Positions 38,444 to 46,549 of a stretch of DNA of 64,000 bases are shown here, piece after piece. The first letter of the stretch is position 1, and the number at the start of each line of letters is the position of its first letter. Source of the DNA: DATBVX01 sp963705495. GTDB lineage: Bacteria; Pseudomonadota; Gammaproteobacteria; Steroidobacterales; Steroidobacteraceae. Location of the stretch: positions 1 through 64,000 of the forward strand of contig CAVPJQ010000018.1 in the NCBI GenBank assembly GCA_963705495.1, read 5' to 3'. The translations under genes and the position numbers were made by a program. The notes under the pieces were generated by a model. That model searched no databases. It was not told the origin of the DNA and saw only the letters and a list, made by a program, of their open reading frames with translations.

Positions 38444-39070
38444 ATGAAACGTGTGCACAGCCGTGCTGGCATCAACTCGATCGTTTTCGACATCGGCTGG
38501 GTCCTGGTCCGACTCGACTACTCGCCCCTCACCACTTATCTGAAGGAGCATGGCGCCGACATCAGCAGCATGCGCGATGTCACCTCGAGGATCGGGCTCG
38601 AGCGGCACGAATCGGGAACGCTGGCGGGTGAGGAGTTGCTCGAGAACCTGGCCCGACTCGGCAGCCGGCCGATGAGCCTGCCGGAACTGCGCCAGCGCTG
38701 GCTCAACATGTTCGAGCCGCAGGAGCCGATGCTGGCGCTCGCGCGTGCTCTCGCCGCTCGTTACCGCGTGCACCTGCTGAGCAATGTCGGCGAATTGCAT
38801 TGGGATCACATGTCACGGGAGTACGGGTTGGATCGCATCGGTCACGGTGCATTGACCTCGTACGCGGCCGGGGTCATGAAACCTCATACACGGATCTATG
38901 CGGAGGCCGAGCGCCGTTTCGGGCTCGAGCCTGCTTCGACGGTATTCATCGATGACTTGCCCGACAACGTCACCGCGGCTCGCTCGCGCGGCTGGCACGG
39001 AATCGAACATCGCACTCACGACGCGACGGTCGAAGCATTGGCGGCCCTCGGCGTCTCGATCGAGGAGTAA
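38444..39070 (+). CDS. HAD-family hydrolase (YihX-like)
   Basis: Small-molecule phosphatase candidate of 208 aa. HAD motif I is VFDIGWVLVRLD with the nucleophilic Asp (a Trp replaces the usual Asn of DxGNVL). Motif II is LLSNVGELHW, a lysine lies in MKPHTRIYAEAERRFG, and motif IV is VFIDDLPDNVTAARSRG. The family includes YihX-type sugar phosphatases, and the substrate cannot be read from the sequence. The frame is open upstream to 38201, but ATG 38444 gives the family start. It is divergent from ldtD. Confidence 0.88.
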   Translation: MKRVHSRAGINSIVFDIGWVLVRLDYSPLTTYLKEHGADISSMRDVTSRIGLERHESGTLAGEELLENLARLGSRPMSLPELRQRWLNMFEPQEPMLALARALAARYRVHLLSNVGELHWDHMSREYGLDRIGHGALTSYAAGVMKPHTRIYAEAERRFGLEPASTVFIDDLPDNVTAARSRGWHGIEHRTHDATVEALAALGVSIEE

Positions 39071-39116
39071 CCCTTGCCTCTCTCAGCAATTCTCGCGCCG
39101 TCATCCGCAATCCCGC

Positions 39117-39566
39117 GTGAGCACCGTCATTCATCGCCGGGTGGATGCGCTGCGTGCCGGCCAGGACCCTGCGGTGATCGCTCGCCTGCGCTCGGGCTGG
39201 GCGGTCCTCGCATCGACACAGGTGCTGGCAGGATATTCGCTGCTGCTGCCCGATCCGGTGGTGCCACATCTGAACGCGTTGCAGGATACAGCGCGCACGC
39301 GATTTCTCGCGGACATGGGTGCGCTGGGCGATGCGTTGCTCGAAGTCACTGGTGCCGTGCGCATCAACTACGCCATCTTCGGCAATCTCGATCCCGCACT
39401 GCATGCGCACGTGTTTCCCCGCTACGCGGACGAGCCGGAATCGGTGCGTACGCAACAGCCATGGGCTCACGATTGGGAAAACGCGCCGCGGTTCGACGCG
39501 TCGGTGCACGCAGGGCTGATCGAACGCATTCGCACCGCGCTCGCGCAGCGGGGAGTCATCGAATGA
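39117..39566 (+). CDS. HIT-family-like protein
   Basis: Protein of about 149 aa starting at GTG 39117. The C-terminal half holds INYAIFGNLDPALHAHVFPRY, an HxH-type histidine triad variant, and EPESVRTQQPWAHDW. The N-terminal part includes WAVLASTQVLAGYSLLLPDPVVPHLN, as in HIT nucleotide hydrolases and transferases. A role as a nucleotide phosphohydrolase or transferase is likely from the fold. No ribosome site is obvious. It sits 46 bp after the HAD gene, probably in the same transcript. Confidence 0.75.
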   Translation: MSTVIHRRVDALRAGQDPAVIARLRSGWAVLASTQVLAGYSLLLPDPVVPHLNALQDTARTRFLADMGALGDALLEVTGAVRINYAIFGNLDPALHAHVFPRYADEPESVRTQQPWAHDWENAPRFDASVHAGLIERIRTALAQRGVIE

Positions 39567-39600
39567 GCGCGGAGCAGTGTTCTTGCGCGAGGTCGCATCG

Positions 39601-40541
39601 ATGATCGGCTCGCGCGAGGTGCTGCTGTCACTCGCGGTGCTGATCGCTGGCGCTGCAATTGCTCAGAGCCTGTACCGGTACCGGGACGAGCAGGGGAACT
39701 GGGTCTACACCGACCGCAAGCCCGACTCCGTGCGCGAGGTAGAGGTGGAGCAACTGCCGATGGCGGAGGCGTCAACGCCATCAGAAATAGTAGAGGTGTT
39801 ACGCAGAACCGTAGACGATCGTGTCGAGCTGGTGGCCGACAACGCCTGCTTCTGTCCGGCCGAGGTCGCCGTGCGGCTGCTCGAACCCGAGAACGTGGCA
39901 GGGTTTCGACGAAGACGTTAAGGTCACGGTGCTTGCGGCCCGCGAGCTGACCGTCATTGCTGGCTTGAAGCCCGCCAACCGCTCCGCGCCTGATGACCTT
40001 CGGTTATGAGTACCGGGCGCTCCTCGGCGAACCCGGTGTGAAGCACGCGCCGACCGAACCCTATCGGGCGCCTTTCGCCCTGTCGCAGAAATTCATGGTG
40101 ACGCAGACCTATCCCGACCAGGTCACGCATCGCGACGCGGCGAGCGCCTACGCAGTGGACATTGCGATGCCGGTCGGGACGCAGATCTATGCCGCACGGG
40201 CCGGCACGGTGATCGAGGTCGCGAGCCAGTTCTTCGAAGCGACCAGCGATCCGGACAAGGTCACGCGCGCCAACATCATCCGCGTGCTGCATCCGGACGG
40301 CACGATGGCGATCTACGCGCACCTGAACTGGGACTCGATTCGCGTGCGGCCCGGCCAGATCGTCAAGCGTGGCGAATACATCGCGGACTCCGGCAACACC
40401 GGCTTCAGCTCCGGCCCGCATCTTCACTTCGCGGTTCAGCGCAATGCCGGCCTCATGCACGAGTCGTTGCCGATCGAGTTTGCGGGGCCGGCGGGCAAGT
40501 CCGTGACTCCGAAGAGCGGCGTGCCGCTGACGGCGTACTAG
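39601..40541 (+). pseudogene. DUF4124/M23-type peptidase-like protein, two frameshifts
   Basis: Exported protein of about 312 aa after correction. A signal peptide (LLSLAVLIAGAAIAQ) leads into a DUF4124 segment (LYRYRDEQGNWVYTDRKP), a linker, then an M23/LytM domain with YAVDIAMPVGTQIYAARAGTV, MAIYAHLNWDSIRVRPGQIVKRGEYIADSGNTG and GPHLHFAVQRN. The HLH and YAH histidines are present, but the first zinc-site histidine (expected four residues before the Asp of AVDIA) is Ala, so it may bind or regulate and not cut. Breaks near 39900 and 39985 each act as one extra base. Its TAG stop is the first base of the RAYT inverted repeat. Confidence 0.8.
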
Positions 40542-41540
40542 GTACCGGACTTGGATTATTGGCACTTTGTGCAGTGTTTGAGTCTCTGCAGTCGAACCGG
40601 GCGCGCTAGCCTTTCCACTTTCGACTCTGAAAGGGCACGGATGCCCAGGCCTCCTCGTTTGCATGTTACCGGCGGCTGCTACCACGTCATCTTGCGGGGC
40701 AATCATCGCGAAGCTCTCTTTGCCAGCCCCGCGGACCGAGCGGCGCTCAACGAGATAGTCGCTTCGGTCATAGAGCGCTTTGACGCACGCGTGCACGCCT
40801 TCTGCTGGATGACCAATCACCTGCATGCGCTGCTGCAGATTGCCGAGAGGCCGTTGGGGAAGATCATGCAATGCATCTCGATGCGCTACTTGCGTTGTCG
40901 GCACAAGGCGCTGCGCACCACGGGCCACCTGTTCGAACGGCGTTACAGAGCTCGTCTCATCGATGTCGACGAATACTTCGCGACAGTCCTGCGCTACATC
41001 CACTTGAACCCGGTCAAGGCACGGATTGTTTCCGACCCGGCTGAGTATCCATGGTCAAGCCATCGCGCCTACCTCGCGCGAGAATCGATTCCGTGGCTCA
41101 CGACCCACTTCGGTTTGTCGCTCTTTGCCAGCGACTCGGTTCAGGCCCGAGAGGCCTACAGCCGATTCATCTTGCAGCCTGACGACGCTCGCGATGGCAG
41201 GCTTGAACTGGAGTCACACCCTGAAGATCCACGCATCTTGGGCACGGACCAGTTCATTGCCAGGATTCCCGCTCCTCGATATCGGCCCCGAACTACCCTC
41301 ACTCTCGAACAGTTGGCACAGGCCGTCTGCGCGCGTTACAACGTCGGCATCGAGCTCGTTCGTTCCCGCTCAGCGCGACGCATTCTCACGCCGATACGCC
41401 TCGAGATCGCCCGTGAAGCCATGGAGCAACGTGTAGCCACAATGACCGACGTGGCAGAGTTTCTGAATCGCGACTCCTCAACTCTCTGTAAGCTCTTCGC
41501 CAGGCATCAGCGAAAATTCCAATAATCCAAGTCCGGTACC
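40541..41540. mobile_element. RAYT element bounded by 22-bp perfect inverted repeats
   Basis: The ends are GGTACCGGACTTGGATTATT plus GG at 40541-40562 and its exact complement at 41519-41540, enclosing exactly 1000 bp with one transposase gene. No target duplication is seen. It sits between a stop codon (M23-type gene) and the convergent psiE stop 10 bp away. It is related in sequence to the REP pair at 36524. Confidence 0.88.
40641..41525 (+). CDS. REP-associated tyrosine transposase (Y1_Tnp/RAYT)
   Basis: A 294-aa single-strand DNA transposase. The N-terminal Y1 domain opens PRLHVTGGCYHVILRGNHRE. The HUH metal motif is in TNHLHALLQ, and the nucleophilic tyrosine block is VLRYIHLNPVKARIV followed by PWSSHRAYL. 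A C-terminal helix-turn-helix (TMTDVAEFLNRDSSTLCKLF) resembles the DnaA-type domain found in one RAYT group. Such proteins process REP hairpins in Pseudomonas and enterics. The ATG at 40641 has AAAGGG 8 nt upstream. The frame is intact, and the REP-like copies at 36524 are probable substrates. Confidence 0.92.
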   Translation: MPRPPRLHVTGGCYHVILRGNHREALFASPADRAALNEIVASVIERFDARVHAFCWMTNHLHALLQIAERPLGKIMQCISMRYLRCRHKALRTTGHLFERRYRARLIDVDEYFATVLRYIHLNPVKARIVSDPAEYPWSSHRAYLARESIPWLTTHFGLSLFASDSVQAREAYSRFILQPDDARDGRLELESHPEDPRILGTDQFIARIPAPRYRPRTTLTLEQLAQAVCARYNVGIELVRSRSARRILTPIRLEIAREAMEQRVATMTDVAEFLNRDSSTLCKLFARHQRKFQ

Positions 41541-41549
41541 TTTGGCTCG

Positions 41550-42014
41550 CTATCGCGCCGCGGGCGCTTTGGCCCGCTCGCCCGCCGGGCTGGCGGGGTA
41601 TTTCGATGACGCGTAGCGGACGACCAGCGTAGCCAGCGCGAGCAAGAGAATCGCCCCCGAAACCAGGACGACGCCCACGTCGGGCCGATGAAGCGCCTGC
41701 ACGTCCGAAATGAGCATCCGAGTGAGCGCGGTCATCGCCACGTAAATCAGAAATCGCACCGGCATGTGGTTGGTCTTGAAATAGATACCGACCATGGCAC
41801 CGAGTTCGAGGTAGATAAACAAGAGCAGGATATCGTCGATCAATGCATGACCCTTCGCCATCATCGCCAGGAACGCCACGACCGCGGACCACACGGTGGC
41901 CGCGCCGATGGCGAACAAGGCCAGATAGTGGAAAGCGTCAACCAGGACGTTTCCAAGTACGTCTGCGGAGGCGTTAAAGCGCTGATGCAAGGTCTCGGCC
42001 CATTGGAGTCTCAT
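41550..42014 (-). CDS. PsiE family membrane protein
   Basis: A 154-aa inner-membrane protein with about four hydrophobic helices. The segment LLLFIYLELGAMVGIYFKTNHMPVRFLIYVAMTALTRMLI is diagnostic for the phosphate-starvation-inducible PsiE family. Biochemical function is unknown. It is separated from the TolB/TPR gene by 67 bp on the same strand. No Pho-box-like repeat was recognised upstream. Confidence 0.88.
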   Translation of the reverse strand: MRLQWAETLHQRFNASADVLGNVLVDAFHYLALFAIGAATVWSAVVAFLAMMAKGHALIDDILLLFIYLELGAMVGIYFKTNHMPVRFLIYVAMTALTRMLISDVQALHRPDVGVVLVSGAILLLALATLVVRYASSKYPASPAGERAKAPAAR

Positions 42015-42081
42015 TTTTCTCTCCCCACAAGTGACTCGCTCGCCGTCCGATCGCGAAGTGACGTTGAAGTTCGCGCCCTGC

Positions 42082-44266
42082 TCAGAGCCCTTCTGCGGCG
42101 AGCTGCTTCATCCACTCGGCGCGACGCGCGTCGAACTTCTTCATCAGCGTCGCCACCCGCGGATCCGCCAGATGCGGTTGCACCATGGGTTCGCGCGCAT
42201 AGTAGGCCGCGACCAGCCCACCGGTGTCATAGAGCGCGGTCAGCTGGCGAACGATATCGTCGCGATCGTTGTTGGCCGCGGCCAGATAGGCGCGAAAACC
42301 GAGCACGGCACCACGTTCGGTTCCCTTCATGGGCTTCAAGTTGGCGTCCAGCCATTCGCGGTACGCACGCGCGAGTGCGTCAGCGTGCGCGTCATCCCCG
42401 GATTCGCGCAGCAGGTAGATCGCCTCAGGCGCAAAAAATGACCCTGGCCCGCCATCGATCTCGGGCGGCGACTTGAGGAACCAGGGAAAGCAGCCCAGCA
42501 ACTCGTCCTTGGCGCGCGGATCACGCTGCAGCATCAGCACATAGCTGTAGGGGAGTCGCAAATCGAAGCTGCCAGGCTCCTTTGCGAGAGCCTTCTCGAG
42601 CATGGCCCGCGCCCCGGGCACGTCGCCTCCGAGTGCTTGCGCCAGCGCAATCTGCGCAATGCCCAAACTGCCTGGGTTGATCCGGGCGATCTCCTGCGCT
42701 TCCCGCAGACTCGCCGCGTAGTTGCCCAGGTCTAGATAGGCGAACTGGAGCGATGTGTGCGTCGCCGCGTCCTCGGGATGCAGCCTGGTCGCCGCCGCAT
42801 AGGCACGCACGCGGTTATCGATGCGCCCGTCGGCAGACGCCAGGTTGGCACGGGCGTTGTAGTACATCGCGGAATCGGACCCGAGGGTCTGCAGCTCTGC
42901 AACGAGCCGCTCGGCGCGTTCGCGCTCGCCATACGCCGCCAGTGTGCCCGCGAAGTTCGACAACAACACCGGCATCAGCGGATCGAGCGCATACGCGCGC
43001 TCGAAAGTCCGCACCTGGTCTTCGCGTCGGCCGGCGTCTCCGTAGGCTGCCGCGAGCCACATCAGGGTCTGAGAATCCTTGTCGTTGAGGGCGACGGCCT
43101 TCTCCAGCAGCGCGATACGATCGCTGGGCGCCGCTTTGCCTTCGGTTTGCAGCATCAGAGACTTCACCGCGTAGGGCTCTGCCAGGGTCGGGTCGAGAGC
43201 CATGGCACGATCGATGGCCGCGTTGACGGCCGGCTCGACGTCGCGAGTATTGCGTTGGCCGTAGCTGGCAAGCAGCACCAGGGTCAGCGCCCGGCCCGAA
43301 TAGGCGCGCGCAAATTTGGGATCGAGCTCGGTCGCACGCGTGAATTCGGCCGACCGCCTGATCGAGATTCGGCCCCTGGCGTGTGCGCTGCAGATACTGG
43401 CCACGCAGGTAATGCGTGTACGCCTCCACGTTGTCCGTCGGCGCCCGTTGGGTCACCGGCGTCGTCGTGGCATTGGCCGCAGCTGGCAGCAGCGTGCGCT
43501 TGAGTGCGGAGGAGACTTCCCCCGCAATCTCGCTCTGGATCGCGAACACGTCGTTGAGCTTGCGATCGTAGGTCTCGGACCAGAGGTGATAGCCGTCCGC
43601 AGCTTTCACGAGCTGCGCCGTGATGCGCAGTTGATCGCCCTGCTTGCGTACGCTCCCTTCGAGCACGTTGGCAACACCCAGCTTGCGCCCGATCTCGCGC
43701 AGGTCCTCGTTGTGCCCCTTGAACGCGAACGACGAGGTACGACCGGCAACCTTGAATTCCTGCACGTTGGCGAGCAGGTTGAGCAGCTCCTCCGAGATAC
43801 CGTCGGTGAAGTACTCCTGGTCCTTGGCCGCGCTCATGTCGATGAACGGCAGCACGGCGATGGTGATGGCACTACCCTTTGCAGCCGTCTCCGTGCTGGC
43901 ATCATTGACCGGCGCGCGCTTGAGGACGTAGGCATTGACGATCACGAACACGAGCGCCGCGGCCAACACACCGATGATCAGGAAATCGAGCTTGCGTCCC
44001 GTGAGCGGCGTGATCGACTCATGATGCTCGACCTCGTGGGTGCGCTTGATCCCCTCGGGCGTGAGCTCGTAGGCCCACGCGAGGATGAGAGCGATCGGGA
44101 ATCCGACGATGACCAGAATGACGACGAGTGAAACGCCCCAGGGCGGAATGCCGAGCGCCGGCATCACGCTGGTGGCGACCTGCAGGATCAGCCAGCCCAC
44201 GATCGCGTACAGGATCGCGACCCGCACCACGTTGCGGCGCTTCAGTTCCTCAAACAATGAGGGCAT
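42082..44266 (-). pseudogene. TolB-like/TPR membrane protein, one frameshift
   Basis: Protein of about 727 aa. The N-terminus SLFEELKRRNVVRVAILYAIVGWLILQVA is typical of a large family of proteobacterial membrane proteins. Two or three hydrophobic helices follow, then a TolB/FlgO-like segment (ITIAVLPFIDMSAAKDQEYFTDGISEELLNLLA, FKVAGRTSSFAFKG, VLEGSVRKQGDQLRITAQLV) and a long array of TPR helices. Similarity changes frame near 43375-43400 (one extra base). No adenylate cyclase or DNA-binding domain is present. Its role is unknown; relatives often lie beside signalling genes. The start is ATG 44266. Confidence 0.85.
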
Positions 44267-44422
44267 TGCTGGCGTTTCCGGGTCGGGTTGGCCTGCCAAT
44301 CATCGCATGAGCGGCACCGTTCGGCACTGGTACCTGCAGCTCCACCACCGGTACCAGCACCTTTGTACGAGCCGACTTGCTGGCACCGCTCGTAATGGAT
44401 GATATTGCGTAGCGCCTGAAGT

Positions 44423-44815
44423 GTGAGGGCTGTTGTGAGCGCAAGATTGCCCAAGCCGATCAGCTTTCTAGCCACGTTGATTCCGGCGACCGAGAAGCGC
44501 TATGCACGGCGAGCGAGCCGCAGTGTCCTCGACGTGTATTGGCAGGTGCGCGCAGCCCATCCGGAACTGAGTGGCAAGGCGCTTTATACAGAGGTCATAG
44601 CAACTCATTCGCATACCGATCAGGAAGCTGCGCGTGCGATTGTGCTGAAGGCCGAGCAAAGCTTCGCCGAATGGCCCAATCAGCGCGATCTCACGTTTCG
44701 CGATGTCGTTGCTTATCTTGTTTTCGACGAATTCATGCGGCTGCATCCTTCCCGGCACGGGACGCGCGCCGACATGAGGCGCGTCGCTGCAAAGATCATT
44801 CCGGCGAACCTCTGA
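44423..44815 (+). CDS. Hypothetical protein, 126-130 aa
   Basis: No family is recognised. The frame begins at GTG 44423 (or GTG 44435, giving VSARLPKPISF) and encodes a soluble, basic, helix-rich protein: YARRASRSVLDVYWQVRAAHPELSGKALYTEVI, then a segment rich in charged residues. Alternating Arg/Lys and acidic residues and the absence of stops support a real gene. It is followed 46 bp later by the TfoX-type gene. It may be a small regulatory or DNA-associated protein, but nothing in the sequence decides this. Confidence 0.55.
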   Translation: MRAVVSARLPKPISFLATLIPATEKRYARRASRSVLDVYWQVRAAHPELSGKALYTEVIATHSHTDQEAARAIVLKAEQSFAEWPNQRDLTFRDVVAYLVFDEFMRLHPSRHGTRADMRRVAAKIIPANL

Positions 44816-44860
44816 TAGTTACTGATCGCAATAGGTATTGACGCCGTCAAGGCAAGCGCA

Positions 44861-45277
44861 ATGTCGGTGAGTGCCGATTTTCACAGCTATGTGCTCGAGC
44901 AGCTCGCGCTGCTGCACGCAGTGAGCTCGCGCCGCATGTTCGGTGGCGTGGGGCTGTATTGGGATGGCCTCTTCTTCGGGCTGATCGACGATGATGTCCT
45001 GTATCTCAAGGTCGACGACTCCAACCGTTCCGACTATACCTCGCGCGGCATGGACGCTTTCCGGCCCTTCAAGGACAAGCCGCTCTACTCGATGACGTAC
45101 TTCCAGGTGCCCGCGGATGTGCTCGAGGAAGCGGAGTTGCTGGTGCAGTGGGCACGGAAGTCCTGCGCGGTCGCCCTGGCCGCGCGGAATGAAGTGCGAC
45201 CCAAGAGAAGGCCAGCCAAGCCCCGCCCCAGTAAAAAGAAAGCCGCGCGGACGACGCGCTCCAGGCGCGGAAAATAA
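44861..45277 (+). CDS. TfoX/Sxy N-terminal domain protein
   Basis: A 138-aa protein. The TfoX N-terminal domain (about 6-100) has the signature SSRRMFGGVGLYWDGLFFGLI, LYLKVDDSN and PLYSMTYFQVPADVLEE. The C-terminal 25 residues are a basic Lys/Arg/Ala/Pro tail (RPKRRPAKPRPSKKK and TTRSRRGK) that could contact nucleic acid. The C-terminal TfoX domain of full Sxy regulators is absent, so a competence role is not implied. It ends 4 bp from the convergent MFS stop. Confidence 0.87.
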   Translation: MSVSADFHSYVLEQLALLHAVSSRRMFGGVGLYWDGLFFGLIDDDVLYLKVDDSNRSDYTSRGMDAFRPFKDKPLYSMTYFQVPADVLEEAELLVQWARKSCAVALAARNEVRPKRRPAKPRPSKKKAARTTRSRRGK

Positions 45278-45280
45278 CGC

Positions 45281-46549
45281 TCAGAGACCCGTTGCGGGCT
45301 GCTCCAGTCCGTGGCCTTGCGGCCCGCGTTCGCGCCGGCGCAGTAACCCTGCGAACCAGAATCCGAGCAGGCTCAAAACACCGAAGAACGCGAGCATCGG
45401 CAGATAGCCGGACGGATTATCTGCGCCGGCGTGGGATGCATCGTTGATTGCGCCGACTACGACGTTGCAAACGGTGAGGCCGATGTTCTGCAGCATCGTC
45501 ATCAGGCCGAAGGCCGTGCCGAGACGCTTCGGTTCCACGAGGATCGAGACCGAGGGCCAGAGCACGGCGGGGACGAGCGAGAAGCTCACGCCGATGAGCA
45601 CGGTCGTGACCCACAGGCTCCAGGAAGTCTCGGCGAGAATCACGAAGCTGAGTGGCAGCAGGAGCGATCCGAACACCATCAGCAGGCCTCTGCGACCGAA
45701 CCGGTCGGCGATCCACCCGAAGACTGGCGTGGCAAAGACCGCGGCCAGGAACACGTAGCTGTTCATCTGACCCGCGGTATCGAGTGGCAACCCGTGCGCA
45801 TGCTGAAAGTAGGCGATCGCAAACGTGCTGCGAAATGGGAAAATCACCGAGTAAAACAGCACGCAGAGCGCGACGAGGTACCAGTACGAGCGATTGAAGC
45901 GCCACACGTCCGACCAGACAAATCGATCCGTGCTGGTTGCGGCGAGTTGTGCGCCCCGGGCACGGGCCTGGGCATCGACCCACCAATAGGCTGCTGCGCC
46001 GACGAGACCCAGCGCCATGATCGTGGCTGCAAACCACAGGGGCGGCTGCCAGCCCCGCGCGTAGAGTCCGGCCGCGTACGTGGGTGACAGATCAGCGGCG
46101 TATGACCCCAACCGCGCCATGCTGAGGCCTAGCCCCATCGCGAACGCCACGCTCTTGCCGGCGAACCATTGTCCGAGTGCCGCGAGCGTCGCCACGATCA
46201 TGGTTTCTGCGCCGATGCCGAACAGCAGCCGGCCGGTCGCCATCACGACGAAGTGACTGCCGATTGCCGTCAGCATCGCACCGACTACGCAGATCAAAGC
46301 GGTCCAGAAAGTGACACGCGCGGCGCCGAATCGATCGGTGAGCACGCCTCCCACCAGCACCAGGATGATGTTCGGTGCGCTGTAGATCGCATTCAGCGTG
46401 CCGAGCTGAGTCGAGCTGAAGCCGAGCTGGCGTTGCAGCAGGTCGGCGACCGGTGCGATCGAGTCGTAGACGTAGTAGTTGCCGAAAAGCGCGACGCTTG
46501 TGAAGAGGAGGATCCACCAGCGCGCCTGGTCCGAGGTGCGGGTCTTCAA
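45281..46549 (-). CDS. MFS transporter (MFSD1-like)
   Basis: A 12-helix major facilitator of about 422 aa. The first helix region LFGNYYVYDSIAPVADLLQRQLGFS and IYSAPNIILVLVGGVLTDRFGAARV resemble the MFSD1 group, whose animal members export dipeptides from lysosomes. A second GWIADRFGRRGLLM loop marks the C-terminal half. No ATG is available: TTG 46549 overlaps the yyaL stop by 4 nt (TTGA) and gives MKTRTSDQARWW, while TTG 46621 adds 24 residues inside yyaL. The short form is preferred. The substrate is unknown. Coupled translation with the upstream gene is likely. Confidence 0.85.
   Translation of the reverse strand: MKTRTSDQARWWILLFTSVALFGNYYVYDSIAPVADLLQRQLGFSSTQLGTLNAIYSAPNIILVLVGGVLTDRFGAARVTFWTALICVVGAMLTAIGSHFVVMATGRLLFGIGAETMIVATLAALGQWFAGKSVAFAMGLGLSMARLGSYAADLSPTYAAGLYARGWQPPLWFAATIMALGLVGAAAYWWVDAQARARGAQLAATSTDRFVWSDVWRFNRSYWYLVALCVLFYSVIFPFRSTFAIAYFQHAHGLPLDTAGQMNSYVFLAAVFATPVFGWIADRFGRRGLLMVFGSLLLPLSFVILAETSWSLWVTTVLIGVSFSLVPAVLWPSVSILVEPKRLGTAFGLMTMLQNIGLTVCNVVVGAINDASHAGADNPSGYLPMLAFFGVLSLLGFWFAGLLRRRERGPQGHGLEQPATGL

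Noticed and set aside
40541..41540. Treating the RAYT module as a classical DDE insertion sequence
   Set aside because: The protein is a Y1/HUH transposase and no target duplication flanks the inverted ends.
44310..44391. GGTACC-containing inverted repeats upstream of the TolB/TPR gene as another REP copy
   Set aside because: Only short 6-7 bp matches; the extended REP core is not present.
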